From contig JAWNGF010000008.1 in assembly GCA_037039685.1 (NCBI GenBank), positions 992,001 to 1,056,000 of the forward strand: a DNA stretch of 64,000 nt, in the 5' to 3' direction. Under the pieces are notes generated by a model. The model had not been told where the DNA came from. It searched no databases and was given only the letters and a program-made list of their open reading frames with translations. The stretch comes from Ceratobasidium sp. AG-K. Taxonomy: Eukaryota > Basidiomycota > Agaricomycetes > Cantharellales > Ceratobasidiaceae. The position numbers and the translations under genes were made by a program. This document shows, in pieces, positions 50,483-61,289 of the stretch (the first letter of the stretch is position 1; every line of letters begins with the position of its first letter).

Positions 50483-52899
50483 ATGGAGTTTACCCCCTCC
50501 GACGGAGATCACGGCGCTAGCACCAATCGCAACGCCCTTGCGAATGCTCGAGTAACAACCCCCCCTGAGTACCATTCATACCCCAACGGTCATCAATTCC
50601 ATCCTACGAACCGGTCCCAAACAACGACCAAGGTTGGAAACAACCGTGCATCAACACTAACAAAAATGGCTAAAGGAGATCGTTCCCAAACTTTACAAGG
50701 CGAGGAGCGACTTGACATCAACGCGCAAGCTAGAGAACCTCCATATTCTCCTCACTGTGTCCCCCCTACCTACCCTCTCTACTCACAGGCAGCCTTCGCT
50801 CCGGCTTCGGACGTGCAACACTTGACTGTCCCCGCTCCTCCTTCACCCTCCTATAAAGCGCTCGGTAAGCGACGAGCGGCTTCCATCGAGCCCCCTGTAG
50901 AGTACGACCATGGCGCTCCTAACACAGAGATCATACATGAAGGGTTGGACAGTCCCGCTCCGCCTTATACAGCGCCCAGGACTGGCCGCCCTCTACAAAA
51001 AAGCAAACACTCCAAAGCAGTTGTCCGACCACCGAAAGCTCCAGCCCCGCGTACCCGCGTTATGCCATCCCGCCAGCGGCGAGGTACAACTTACGGAATT
51101 GGGAGCAATCCGGTTGATGCAATGCTCATCGAGGCTCAGCAGCGGGCTGGTGAGCATTAGCCGTGTTGTTGTCACTGGATTTAATCTCACCCATGTTCGT
51201 CAGCCGAATACGTGCCTATAGTGGACCCGGACGCCGTATTTGTTATCACGACTGATCCGAAAGGGCCACCTGTTGCGGGTCCTTCGACGGGAGGCGCTCG
51301 GAATACTGGAAAGGAAGATGATCGGTACTTTGAACGCGAGGAGGTCGCCGAGAATATGCGCCAGCAAGCGATTATTCAAACTCCAGAGTTTTGCTTGCTC
51401 TCTGAGGTCTATCAGCCGTCCTCGCGACTGCGTACTCGGACTGAAGCTGTAAGGAATTTACTATTCGAGTGAGAACCATACTAAACCAACCATAGGACGT
51501 GTTTGATTCATCTGATGCTGCTTATGAGCGTCGACATCGCAAGCATGAAATGGTCGAAAAACGGCAGCGAAGACGGGAAAAAGACAAACTTGAACATGAG
51601 CGATATAAGTTGAAGGAGCGCGTTGAACAACTCCGCGCAATGGACCTGCAACATTTTCGCGCGCTCCTCCCGCCATCGGGTGGGGACTCTACACAAGAGC
51701 TCGAATTGCTTCGTACCGAGCTCCTCGCGCACGCAGACGACCTCATTCGGAGGTACGACACCTTATTGCCGCCCGATCCGCGAGCAGCCAATGGTCAACG
51801 GTTGCGTCTCAAGGAGTGGGAGATCCGCCGCGAAGGGAACCGGTTCATTCCACTTACGGACGAGGCAGCAAGCGAACTTGCTGCGGCAGGCTTGTTGGAC
51901 GAACAGTCCGCTGCGGAGGCAGCTGCCGCGGGGTTATTAATTACCACTGCTGGTCACGGAATACCGTTAGGGGGCAAAGGCGGCAAAGGATATGGGGCTG
52001 GATTTAGACCAGAGCTACCGTCGAGCGATGAGGAAGAAGAAGAAGAGGAGGAGGAGGAGGTACCTGAAGAAGGCATTGATATGGCACAAAACCAAGAAGA
52101 CACGGAGTCCATTAGGCACTCCTCCCCAGACACGGACCGAGCCAAATCTGTTCAGGAGGGTACCCAAACTGGCGATGACGCGCAGGTGTCGGTCATGGCT
52201 GTCGCTAATGAGCTTCCTCGGCCATCGTCGGGGATGCTCAAGATCAGGCTCAAAGTCCCCAGGCCGTCAGCGACTCCCAAGAGCTCCGACTTGTCGCAAG
52301 ATGTTACCCGCTCCCCTTCTGCATCGGTTGAAGCGGCTCCTCCGCAGGACGAAGTAGTCAATACCACCGACGTTCCCTCAGAGGTCCTGCGCCCACCCAA
52401 AGCCCCATCCGAAGCCCCATCCGAAGCCGCTCCTCCGAGCATGGTTTCCCAGGCGACTCATCTGGAACCTTGTATCGTGTCCCACCCGACTGATGGCTAC
52501 CCAACCCCGGCACCGTCAACTACTTCCCTGGTCGGTGCTCTCGCAGGTAGTAGCAATGGTACATGGACCGAGCTACCCTATCACGACGTCCCCTATGAGC
52601 ACCAGCCTCGTGAGTTGCCCCCGACGACCCGCACTTCCGTGCCACCGGCAGCCGCTCCCCGAGTTAGGACTCCTGCGGCTGCTACTCCGGCGCCCGTTGG
52701 TATGCCTGTGCTACTAGCTGTGGCTGAAAGAGAGGCCAATCAAGCTGCTGGTCGTCGTGGGCGTAACCTACGAACGGCTGAGGCATTTGGGGTCAAACTT
52801 CCTCGTGCATTTGAAGAGGAGAGGGATTTCAGATTACCGGAGGAATGGCTTGTCCATCATGTCATGACGCTAGACGTTAATCCCCCGAGCGTATCTTAA
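50483..52899 (+). CDS. PEHE-like domain protein (chromatin-associated, putative)
   Basis: Exons 50483-51149, 51204-51448 and 51496-52899 sum to 2316 bases, 771 aa. The N-terminal third is disordered and Pro-rich (PPYSPHCVPPTYPLYSQAAF) with a basic KALGKRRAAS. The middle has FVITTDPKGPP and the folded segment TPEFCLLSEVYQPSSRLRTR. Next comes YERRHRKHEMVEKRQRRREK, whose R-H-R-K-x-E-x2-E-K-R pattern resembles the PEHE domain of MSL1/KANSL1-type acetyltransferase scaffolds and their fungal relatives. After it comes LKERVEQLRAMDLQHFRALL, a helix pair. A run of nine or so Glu (SSDEEEEEEEEEEVPEEG) and a Pro/Ser-rich tail follow, ending with AEAFGVKLPRAFEEERDFRL. A role in chromatin modification is inferred from the PEHE-like motif only. 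Confidence 0.6.
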
Positions 52900-53061
52900 C
52901 AACAACTGTGGATCAGGTCTGGCAGAATATTCATTCAAGTAGGAGTGGTGCCTTTCGTTATTGGCCATTTTTATGATTGTGTAATTTGGTGTATACAGCT
53001 GAGTGCGGTTACAACCGCTGGCATGTAATGGAATACGATTTACTACATTTATATGAGGTCC

Positions 53062-53941
53062 CTAAGAAGAGGCAACAGTGGCCGGCGGCCTGCCTTTATT
53101 CAAAAGCATTTGCGTCGTGTCGATCAACTTCTTTCTATCCTTGGGCGGGATCGATGAGTTGAATGCGAGAGCCAACCGCGCACGGGCAATCGTTGAAACT
53201 CCTTTGTCCTTCCCAGCCGCTGCAACATCTTCCTTGGATAGCCATTTCGAATAATCGCCGCCAACCCTCTCGCGTAAACGCTGGACTGGATCGGATACTC
53301 CAGCCGGACCCCCAGCCGTTGCGGATGTCGAGGGAGCAGTAAGCTTGGCCAGCGAGCTGAGATTATAGCGCCTCTCAGGAAGTTCAGCGGGAGTCAATGG
53401 GACTTCGGGTTCCAGTTTCTCGGACTGATCAAACCTCGCGCCAATGCCTCGAGCAGGTCGAGAGGGACGTTTAGGTCGTTGAATGCCGCCTCCAGTCCCG
53501 GTTCTCCTGGGGCTAGCCAAATTGGGTTTATAAGCTACAGGGCGGGTGTTTGAAGCACTTGTGTTCTTTCGAGGGGTTTGTGGGCGGGGAGTGGAGCCTT
53601 GGGATTGTCGTTGGGACTGTGGTAGGCGACGCTGGAGCCGGACCGACAACAGCTGATCTACATGGCTATCTGTTTGGCCCAAGTCTTTCAGGTTGGGGGT
53701 AAATCCCTTGCGTTTGGTGTCTGATAGATAAATTCATTTGGTAAGGGCGCCCATTGAGAATAAAACCCAACTCACCCGGATCGTTCGCACGATCGAGGGA
53801 AATGCCATCCAAGTCCAATGCAAGTGGTGCTCCCCGAGGCTTTCGAGATGACCTGGGGACGTTTGGAGACGACCCCGAAGATAAGCCGCGCTTTAACAGG
53901 TCTATGCGTGCGATACCTTTTGGTCTGGATGAAGACAGCAT
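53062..53941 (-). CDS. hypothetical protein, basic, low complexity
   Basis: Two exons on the minus strand: the first from the Met at 53941 (MLSSSRPKGIARIDLLKRGL) through LALDLDGISLDRANDPG, joined near 53720-53775 to a second that ends at 53062. The protein is about 270 aa, rich in Arg, Ser and Pro (RRLPQSQRQSQGSTPRPQTP; RRTGTGGGIQRPKRPSRPAR), with a more conserved-looking C-terminus (ERRYNLSSLAKLTAP; VQRLRERVGGDYSKWLSKED; ARARLALAFNSSIPPKDRKK). I do not recognise it. The start could be further upstream, since the frame stays open to 54103. Confidence 0.55.
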
Positions 53942-54191
53942 TGTTGAGGAGACGAAGCAATTTGTCAATTGCTGAATTCCAATTAGTGGCCACAAGCGCT
54001 CAGGAATCTCGGTTCCGAGCAATGAGATAACATGCTCGATCCCGCTCTGGTTTACACGTCTTTCAGTCGATGAATGCTCGTATCTGATCTCCAAGTACTG
54101 CACGATATCTAAAATATATTCAAATTATTGCGACAACACCCCGGAAAGCCCTCGGAAACCACTGGTACAGATTAATCAAACTACAGCAAAC

Positions 54192-55713
54192 TCAAGCCCA
54201 TTGCTTGACATCCTCCGCATTGGGACCAACTGGATCATCGGACGCAGCCAGGTTGCACTAAACAGTGGTGTTAGGGTTTGTCTGTTTGGTAAATGTCGTT
54301 TGAATACCCACCTGATGAAATGCCCGAACTTGATCTGGCGCAAACGCTCCAACAACAGAATGCAAAACGCCACGATTATGGAAAAGAACCAGATCATTCT
54401 CTCGCCAGTCGTGGGGATAGACGAGGGGTGGTGCAATTGCAGGCCTCTGCATGCTGTACAAGATCTCTCGGACTTGCTTCAAGTCGGTAAGTTCCGCACC
54501 ATCGGGGTACAGTGCTCCCTCACGCGAGGCTCCTTCGGGGAGCGGATCCACGATCAGTGCTGCTACGCCACATGGGTGCACTTGAAAATGAAGTCCACCA
54601 GTGACGGGGTTCTTCCAAAGCTGTGTTTGCAAACTTGGTAAGTGCTTCCTGTAGCTCGTACACGACAACCTACCACTGGGAATGTCTTGATTTTCTCTTC
54701 TTCCCAAGGTGGCAACTCACTCAAGGGCAGCTCAAGCCCTTCGCTTTCGATACCAAGGCCAGTGGGCAACGCATGGGCGGGAGCCATCCAGACATAAGGA
54801 TGCGGCGAGTACCTCACTTTTGAGCGAACAGCAAGTGACTTGAGGTGGGGAGGCAAAATGTTGAACATTGTTGCACCAGAAACGAACGCGGTGGTGCCCA
54901 AAGGAACTTTGAGCTCGTCGCCTGTGCCATCATCGTATCGACAAGTTTGGTATTCTCCAGCGGGTACTTTGAGAGCATATAGCGTCGTGACCTTTGGCCT
55001 GGAGCACCAAGTCAATAAGAGGTGGTCACCGCCACTCTGGACTCACGGAGAGAGGTCATAGAGCGCTGCGTCAATGTGCCACCGGTAGAAGCGAGTGAAT
55101 TTGAGGTCATCCTCTTCTGGTATGGCAGTCTTGTGGAACGTGCGATGATGTGGGTGCTTCAACTTGGCCTAACCAAAACGGAGCTATTTGTCAGTCGAAG
55201 TGGAGGATTATGTACAAATGAATCACCTCGGCGAGCCCCTCGTGGTTGTACACGGTCCCGTTTCCGATAAGCTGCACCTGGGGAACACGAGGGATGGTCT
55301 TGAGATCCGGGTGCAAAACAGACTTTTTCGTGTTCCCAGTCTTGTTGTTCCCGTGGCCATAGTTTTCCGAACTGGGATCAAACGCCTACGCATGCATAAC
55401 ACGAGTCAGTCTAAACTTGACTTGGGGTATAGGGGGAGCGTACCTTGGTCAATTGGTATTGCTGTTCAGGCGATAAGGAGGTGTTGCGAAACAGGAGGGC
55501 GCTGTGCTACGTGTAGATTGGTTATTAGTGTTAGATTCTCTTCTCACAACTTGACTCTGGAGAACTAACCTTGTAGAGTAGCTCCTCGACCTCCTTGAAC
55601 TGTTCAGGGGTGAGGTTGCCCACGTCGACGCCTTTAACCTCCCGTCCAAATTCCTTGAACTTGGATGCGTCGGCGGAAGGAGGTAAAGGAAGAGATACAA
55701 CTTCAATGGCCAT
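54192..55713 (-). CDS. xanA: TauD-family 2-oxoglutarate dioxygenase, xanthine dioxygenase XanA-like
   Basis: XanA converts xanthine to uric acid using 2-oxoglutarate, Fe(II) and O2, the fungal alternative to xanthine dehydrogenase. The start at 55713 gives MAIEVVSLPLPPSADASKFK. The family opening ALLFRNTSLSPEQQYQLTKA and YGHGNNKTGNTKKSVLHPDL follow an intron. Iron ligands: WHIDAALYDLSPPRVTTLYA (HxD) and LVLFHNRGVLHSVVGAFAPD (distal His). Other family blocks are GTTAFVSGATMFNILPPHLK, SPHPYVWMAPAHALPTGLG, WKNPVTGGLHFQVHPCGV and YPHDWRENDLVLFHNRG. The C-terminus CNLAASDDPVGPNAEDVKQW ends at 54192. The order and wording of these blocks fit XanA better than taurine or sulphonate dioxygenases. No purine-pathway neighbours are seen. 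Confidence 0.78.
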
Positions 55714-56349
55714 AGTACTAAAGTGCTGTTGTGATATGAATTGGAGCGGGGCTCGTTCACGGTGGTAGTAGACTGGTCGGCGCTCCACCAAACGCTGGAG
55801 GCTTATATACTCAGGTGCGCCGAGGGCCACCGGGTGCGTTGCAGCCTTCGAGATCTAAGGACGACTTCCCGGACACGTTCGGCCACTGGTAGCCGCATTG
55901 GGTGGTCTATTAGTCCATCTTTGGAATAGGCGCGTCGATCTATCGGGCTTTTCGCTCAACGCATTGGAGCCCGTGATGGGTGGCTAGATACGCGCCGCAG
56001 TGCTGGATAAGGACCTGCCGCACATATAACATACCATACTAAGCCGATGGCGCTCTTTGGTTAACTCGCGACCGTTCAACGACGGGCATCAGTGGTGTTG
56101 CATAAGCATAAAGCCTCGGAGCTCCGCGCCCATAGGGTCACACTGGTCTGAGCAGCTAGCTATCTCGTGTTCATACCCATGTGGTATGGAAATACTTGGG
56201 GAAATGTATATGCAAGGAATATTATTGACAAAATAGGGCTGTAACCATCGATCTTTGCAGTCGGATCTAGGCATACATGGACAGCATAATGTTTCAGGAT
56301 AACAGTGGATACAGAGAAAAGCTGAATTACAATCTTCCCGTAGCGCTAC
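55714..56349. other. intergenic, no gene recognised
   Basis: Upstream region of the XanA-like gene and 3' flank of the CRAL-TRIO gene, both on the minus strand. No motif in short frames. Confidence 0.55.
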
Positions 56350-57785
56350 TCATGCGCTGATCTTACTTGTGAAAGTTGGCTGAGTGTCCGAGTTCTCGAT
56401 TCGCACCTGCTCGACCTTTTCGGTGATTGAGGCTGGGGCTTCGTCAACGATGGTGGATGCACGGCTGCTGCCGTTGGGTGAAGCTTCCGGAGCAGCGATC
56501 TCAGTTTGTGCAGTTCCATCGGATGATGTCTCGGTGGATAAGCTCCTGTGACGAATTGAATATCAGTTATAGTCCGAGACCTGCTGATGAGGCTCTTACG
56601 CGTCGACTACGCCTGTAGGATTGGATTCTTCGGCCTTGGTTTGTGAAGGGGTGTCGCGGCGGTGGGTACCGTCCGGGTTCAGTTTGCAGTGTCTGGTTAG
56701 AAGTGAGCAGGGCGAACCGGAATATGGGCTGGCACACGCACGACACAACTTGTTCCCAGTAACTAACAGGTTCAAACTCATATTGGAATTCTCCACCGAT
56801 GCTAGCGTCAAGTTGAGAAGCTGGAATGAGTTCAAGCAGATTGGGGTTGAAACGCATCTAAACGGAGGTCGATTTGAGTTAGCTATGTATAATGCTGGGC
56901 AACTGTTAGAATAAACCTTATCGCGTGTGACGGATCAAGGAATGGGCTAATTCCCTTGTAGAAAAAGTTCAAAATAATAGGTAGGTTAACAACGATTGCT
57001 CGACCAAGCCGTTCAACGTAGTGCTGTTGTAGAACTCCGAGGACCTAGCAGAGTTGTAAGCATTTCAATGCACCATCAACGCAAACACAAACCTTCCGTG
57101 CAACCCCGATCGAGGGGTTGGTACGCAGTGTTGTCGACTTGTAGTCAACAATGATCATCATAGAATCCTGGTGAGGTGGCATAAAGTCAATGGCTCGTTC
57201 ACTAATGCTGCAGTGAGTGATATTCCCATATGTACGACAGTGTGACGCACAGGCAGAAGATAAGGTGTCGGATCTGACGTGGACTGGTTTCCGTGTTCTC
57301 TCGTCCTGGACGCATATACAAGATCGGGCGTCCATCAAGGTCAAACCCGTTCAAGATACTGCCAGGTGTCACTCAAGAGCCCAAACACAAATTCAATATG
57401 CTCACATTTTTCCCGTTTCTGACTCGATCCGAACCTCTTCTGGAGGTATGAGGTCGGGCTTGTATTCTCGTCTCCATGTTAATGTTCCTTGGATCCTCTT
57501 CTTTCCATCGTCGAGTTTCCATTTAGCAGCACGCATGTAACGCCCGCAGCACTCGGCATCATCAAGGAGCCAATGACGTTCATGCTCGTAATATGGATCC
57601 GACTCGGGCAACATGATGGTTTTAGCATACTAGACATTAAAAGGTATTAGTTGGAATGTAAGGAAGGGCAAATCACGAACCTCTCTCAACTCCTCAATCA
57701 CCGCTTGCTGTTCAGGTGTGTATGTACGTGGCTTGGGTGCTACTCCAGGAGCGGGCTCCGTCCAAACATGGTTAGGAGAGGTCAT
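56350..57785 (-). CDS. Sec14-like CRAL-TRIO lipid-transfer protein
   Basis: Sec14-type proteins exchange phosphatidylinositol and other lipids between membranes. The start at 57785 gives MTSPNHVWTEPAPGV. The CRAL-TRIO N-terminal helices are HWLLDDAECCGRYMRAAKWK and RIQGTLTWRREYKPDLI. The lipid-binding domain shows LNGFDLDGRPILYMRPGREN, MMIIVDYKSTTLRTNPSIG, VLQQHYVERLGRAIVVNLPI and LNFFYKGISPFLDPVTRDKI, followed by FNPNLLELIPASQLDASIGG. The tail (SNPTGVVDA; ASPNGSSRASTIVDEAPASI) is Ser/Glu-rich and probably disordered, ending TQPTFTSKISA at 56350. The overall layout is closest to the Pdr16/Sfh3-type group of fungal Sec14 homologues. At least five introns of about 50 bp are needed. Confidence 0.8.
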
Positions 57786-58920
57786 GGAGGGGACTAATAG
57801 TAGCCGGTGAGCTGATTAGGGTAATACGATAGAGGCCACTTGTCAGGATTGAGAGCGGGGGGGCGTGAGACTTTATAGGTAATCGTATTCTTAATGGTTT
57901 CTCCATCTCGGTTTCGGCCTCTTGGCTTGGGTCGGCGGCCGGTCTTTGTTAACGCCCGGCGCATCAGGACTGGCGCTAATTTACGCCCATCACTTCGACC
58001 AAATCCAGATCCTCAAAAAAAACACACGAAAGCCTCTGACATCACAACAGCAGGTCATACTGTGGTAGCTGCTGTCTTTGAGGCTTGGTCACCCCCGCAA
58101 TAACGTGTTTCAGATCAGCGTTTGCTCTGGCGGCGAGCGCTCCTCAGTTGAGCTTAGGGTTGTTAATATTGGTATCATTAAATCAACGGGCATATTCCGT
58201 CTCCAGTGGAATCGGCAGCTCGCTTGTCCATTCCATATTACTTCCGCTCTGAACGGAGGTGGTGTAGCTTTCGCCAGTCCATACATTTTGGGCATTTCCA
58301 TCACTACGGCCTACCTTTCCAGCATCCAGCACGACGGATTTTTGTTTATCGGTCGTGAACTCAATAGCCAGTATCCTCTGATTGGGTGTAATTTACCCGA
58401 GGATATGAACCAGTATATCCGATCCGGATGGACTTGGCTTGGAACGAGTACTCATTGACTGTAAGCAGGCACCCAAGATCCGATTCTGCTGATTCCACGT
58501 AGTATACACCCACTTCAGTGAATGATATTGCAGTGCCTTGACGACGATATGGTCTCCGGTTCCTATAATTAACTGGCCTGGTTTGTTTTTCTCCCACCCT
58601 CGATCTCTGGTTTGAATATCCGGGATAGTACCAACGTAAAAGGTTTAAATGCTGCTCTCCACTCCGTATGGCACTCAGCATGTGCGCTCACCGCCTCGTG
58701 AGTCTTGTCACTCGATCCTTTGTTTTAACCTTACTGGAATCATGATTATCAGGCAGCTCCGTGGCCTTGAAATGCATCTTTCCGTCCTTTGCGCCGCTGG
58801 CGGTGCCGACTCGGCGTGTCGATATCGTTAGCACGCCGCTTGGAGAACCAGCAAAGGCAACTACAGAGAGTCGTACGTAAAATATTCACGAGTGCGGCCC
58901 TTCTCTCAGTGCCAGTCTAG
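57786..58920. other. intergenic, no gene recognised; possible 5' exon of the F-box gene
   Basis: A 126-codon plus frame at 58078-58458 and a minus frame at 58361-58681 overlap each other and have no recognised motif. At about 58831-58880 a short plus stretch reads RRLENQQRQLQRVV, a coiled-coil-like segment flanked by splice signals. It is probably an upstream exon of the F-box gene at 58921. Confidence 0.45.
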
Positions 58921-60147
58921 GTCATAAGCCAACTGTAACATGTCTGCCCGACGAAATACTTGCATTGATTATGAAGGTAATTAATATTGTACATCGTGTG
59001 GCAGAATCTAATATCTAATCATCTTGTACAGAAGATGAGCGTTCGTGACCTCACAGAGGTTGTTCGAGTCTGCCAACGACTGCATAGCGTCGGGATGCGG
59101 ATTTTATACAACGATATTACATTGGTCGACACCGTTACTCTAGATATGATGGGCAATCCGAATCCTTTGACTACAACGAGTCAATGTTGCTCTACAGTCG
59201 TCCGCCGACCACTATTGGCAAATGTTGTGTTTCGGTTACGAATAGAGCTAAGAGCCTCTCCGGATCAAGCCGGCTGGAAATTACCTGGCTCTGTCATTGC
59301 GCCTATTGGGACCATGCTTCGCCAATTGCCCAACCTCCTACAACTCGAACTTTGCGTACTTGGCACTCCTCTAAGTGAAATATTGACCAACTGTCCATTT
59401 TCTCTGAAAGCATTTTCCTGCGATACTTGCGATCCTCGACCCCTACACGATTTTCTGATACGACAACCTCAATTGACCGAGCTTCATCTAGTCGGCCCTA
59501 CGCAGCCAGTTGGTTCGTTTTTTCTTAATCACCACTATGCTCAAGATCTCCGCAAAGTTTCTGGGACTCTCGACCTCGTGGCTTCGATTGTCCCTGGACG
59601 GCCGGTTGAAGAGGTTAGGATTGTTGACGCGTTCCTCAACACTGAGATGATACGGACACGAATCAACTTCCTTGCGGCGTCAAAGGCCGCCATTAAAGTG
59701 TTTAGAATAGTGACAGTCATTTGCCAAGCCAGTATGATCCAAGTCGTCGCGGACCATTTGCCCAAAATCGAGGTCCTTGGACTCCATGTTTTGGCACCGA
59801 GCGATCGGCACATTCCTTATGTTGTGAGTAATAAAGTCGCATCCTGTGGGAACTTGCTGAATCGCGCCTAGAACCTTCTCGACTCTATCGCTCCTGTGAT
59901 TGCAATACTACCCCACATCAAGGTGCTCGACGCCTGCGGCACAGACGAGTACGAGCATGCACATTGGCTCGAACATCTAGTCAAGGAGAAGAGCTTATTG
60001 GAGATCTGGAGCTCTGTATCGAGCACACTATCCTATGTCAAGTTTCCCACCGGAGCAGAGTGGTCGAGGCGCGAAGGCTACTGGACACATGTACACGCCA
60101 AGCCGAACTTATACTTGGTCGAGTCGGAGGCAGCGGTGGGCAGGTAG
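58921..60147 (+). CDS. F-box protein with leucine-rich segments
   Basis: Exons 58921-58976, 59032-59823 and 59872-60147 are supported. A further 5' exon, holding the start codon and a short coiled coil, is likely just upstream but not fixed. The F-box reads CLPDEILALIMK, continuing across the first intron as KMSVRDLTEVVRVCQRLHSV and MRILYNDITLVD. It is followed by RLRIELRASPDQAGWKLPGS, LRQLPNLLQLELCVLGTPL, FLIRQPQLTELHLVGPTQPV and VVADHLPKIEVLGLHVLAPS, which look like irregular leucine-rich repeats. The end is KPNLYLVESEAAVGR. The layout fits an SCF substrate receptor, and the target is unknown. This is the third F-box-like gene of the window and the cleanest. Confidence 0.7.
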
Positions 60148-61289
60148 GTTCGTGCACGGGTTTCGAGCCAAGCTAACTGTGACGGAAGATCATAGTCGGC
60201 CGCATATTGAGAGAGATGGAAGACTACTCTCGCGAAACGGTATGTTGTAGGCTCGGCCTGGGCTACCAGCGGTCAAGAAATCTTTGGCCGGTGTTACTGA
60301 GAATCAAAGTAATCTTGTATCTACGACGTTGTGATGTATCGTAGCGTCAACACTAATACATGTGGATTCAATCTCGGCTGCCTAGAGCGCCGAGGTCAAG
60401 ATGTGCACACATACAATATTATACGTTGATTCACAAGCGGGTGGAGGTACCTTGGTATACACTATGTCCAGCTTGTAGCTACTGAATTGCAGGTACGTGC
60501 AGCGCATACAGTCAGTGCAGCGCATACAGTCAGTGCTCAGTATGGGTTTCCAAGGTGGATCACGTATCCCGCACCGTGTCCGCTCTTTATCAGCGAACTG
60601 TGTGGCAAGCGGCTTGTTCATCTGGTCTCCGCTGAAGATCTCATGCAGCTGGGTGTTTCAAAAGGAGACGTGCCTGGACCAAGGAATGTGAAGGCAAACG
60701 AAGATAGTAAGAGCTGGATATATGCGCATCTGGTCGAGCAAGGACTATCGCGTCTATGACGTGGTTTTTGGACGACACCCCATTCGGTGCTCACGGGGCG
60801 GGTGGGGCGACTCGCATCCTATGGGTGAACGACTTGATCGATTCCGATGAAAGCGAAGACAAAACAGCCAGAGTCGACAAGGCACGAGAGAGGTATTCGA
60901 ACTCTCGCCCGGGAACCCGGAACGCAAATGTAGCCAAACAAGGCCGGCCAAGTATGTACATACAAACTTGAGCGGGTTGAGCGTCATGGTCTCGACGGCA
61001 GAGCTCCGTGCCAGGAGCTTTGCAAGCAAACCAAAGTTCTCGAGGAGCACCAAATTATACAGGGGGGCACAAATTTTGTATGTGCTATGGCAATATACCC
61101 ACATGTATGGAGAGAGTCGGAGCATTACTTCCCCACATTTGTCTCACAAGTATCCCATCGGCATACTATCATCAACAGCTCGCAGCATACGCCCGCGTTC
61201 TGGAAATGTTATGTGTCAGCCCGAATAAGTGGGGAGGGACCGTTCTCAATTAACTCCTTAAATATGAGTTACTAGTGAGGTTACGAGAG
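60148..61289. other. intergenic, no gene recognised; short tandem repeat
   Basis: This lies between the F-box gene (plus) and the convergent helicase gene (minus). Plus frames at 60487-60759 and 60756-60971 are open but have no recognised motif. It includes the tandem repeat at 60500-60535. Confidence 0.5.
60500..60535 (+). repeat. 18-bp unit repeated twice
   Basis: CAGCGCATACAGTCAGTG occurs twice in direct succession without mismatch. Confidence 0.85.

Noticed and set aside
58078..58681. Possible gene from overlapping 126-codon plus and 106-codon minus frames
   Set aside because: The two frames overlap on opposite strands. Neither has a recognisable motif, splice-linked neighbours or a convincing start context.
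60880..60945. tRNA-like TTCGAAT box on the minus strand
   Set aside because: Flanking bases do not form a 5-bp T stem with a 7-base loop, and no matching A box or acceptor stem is present.
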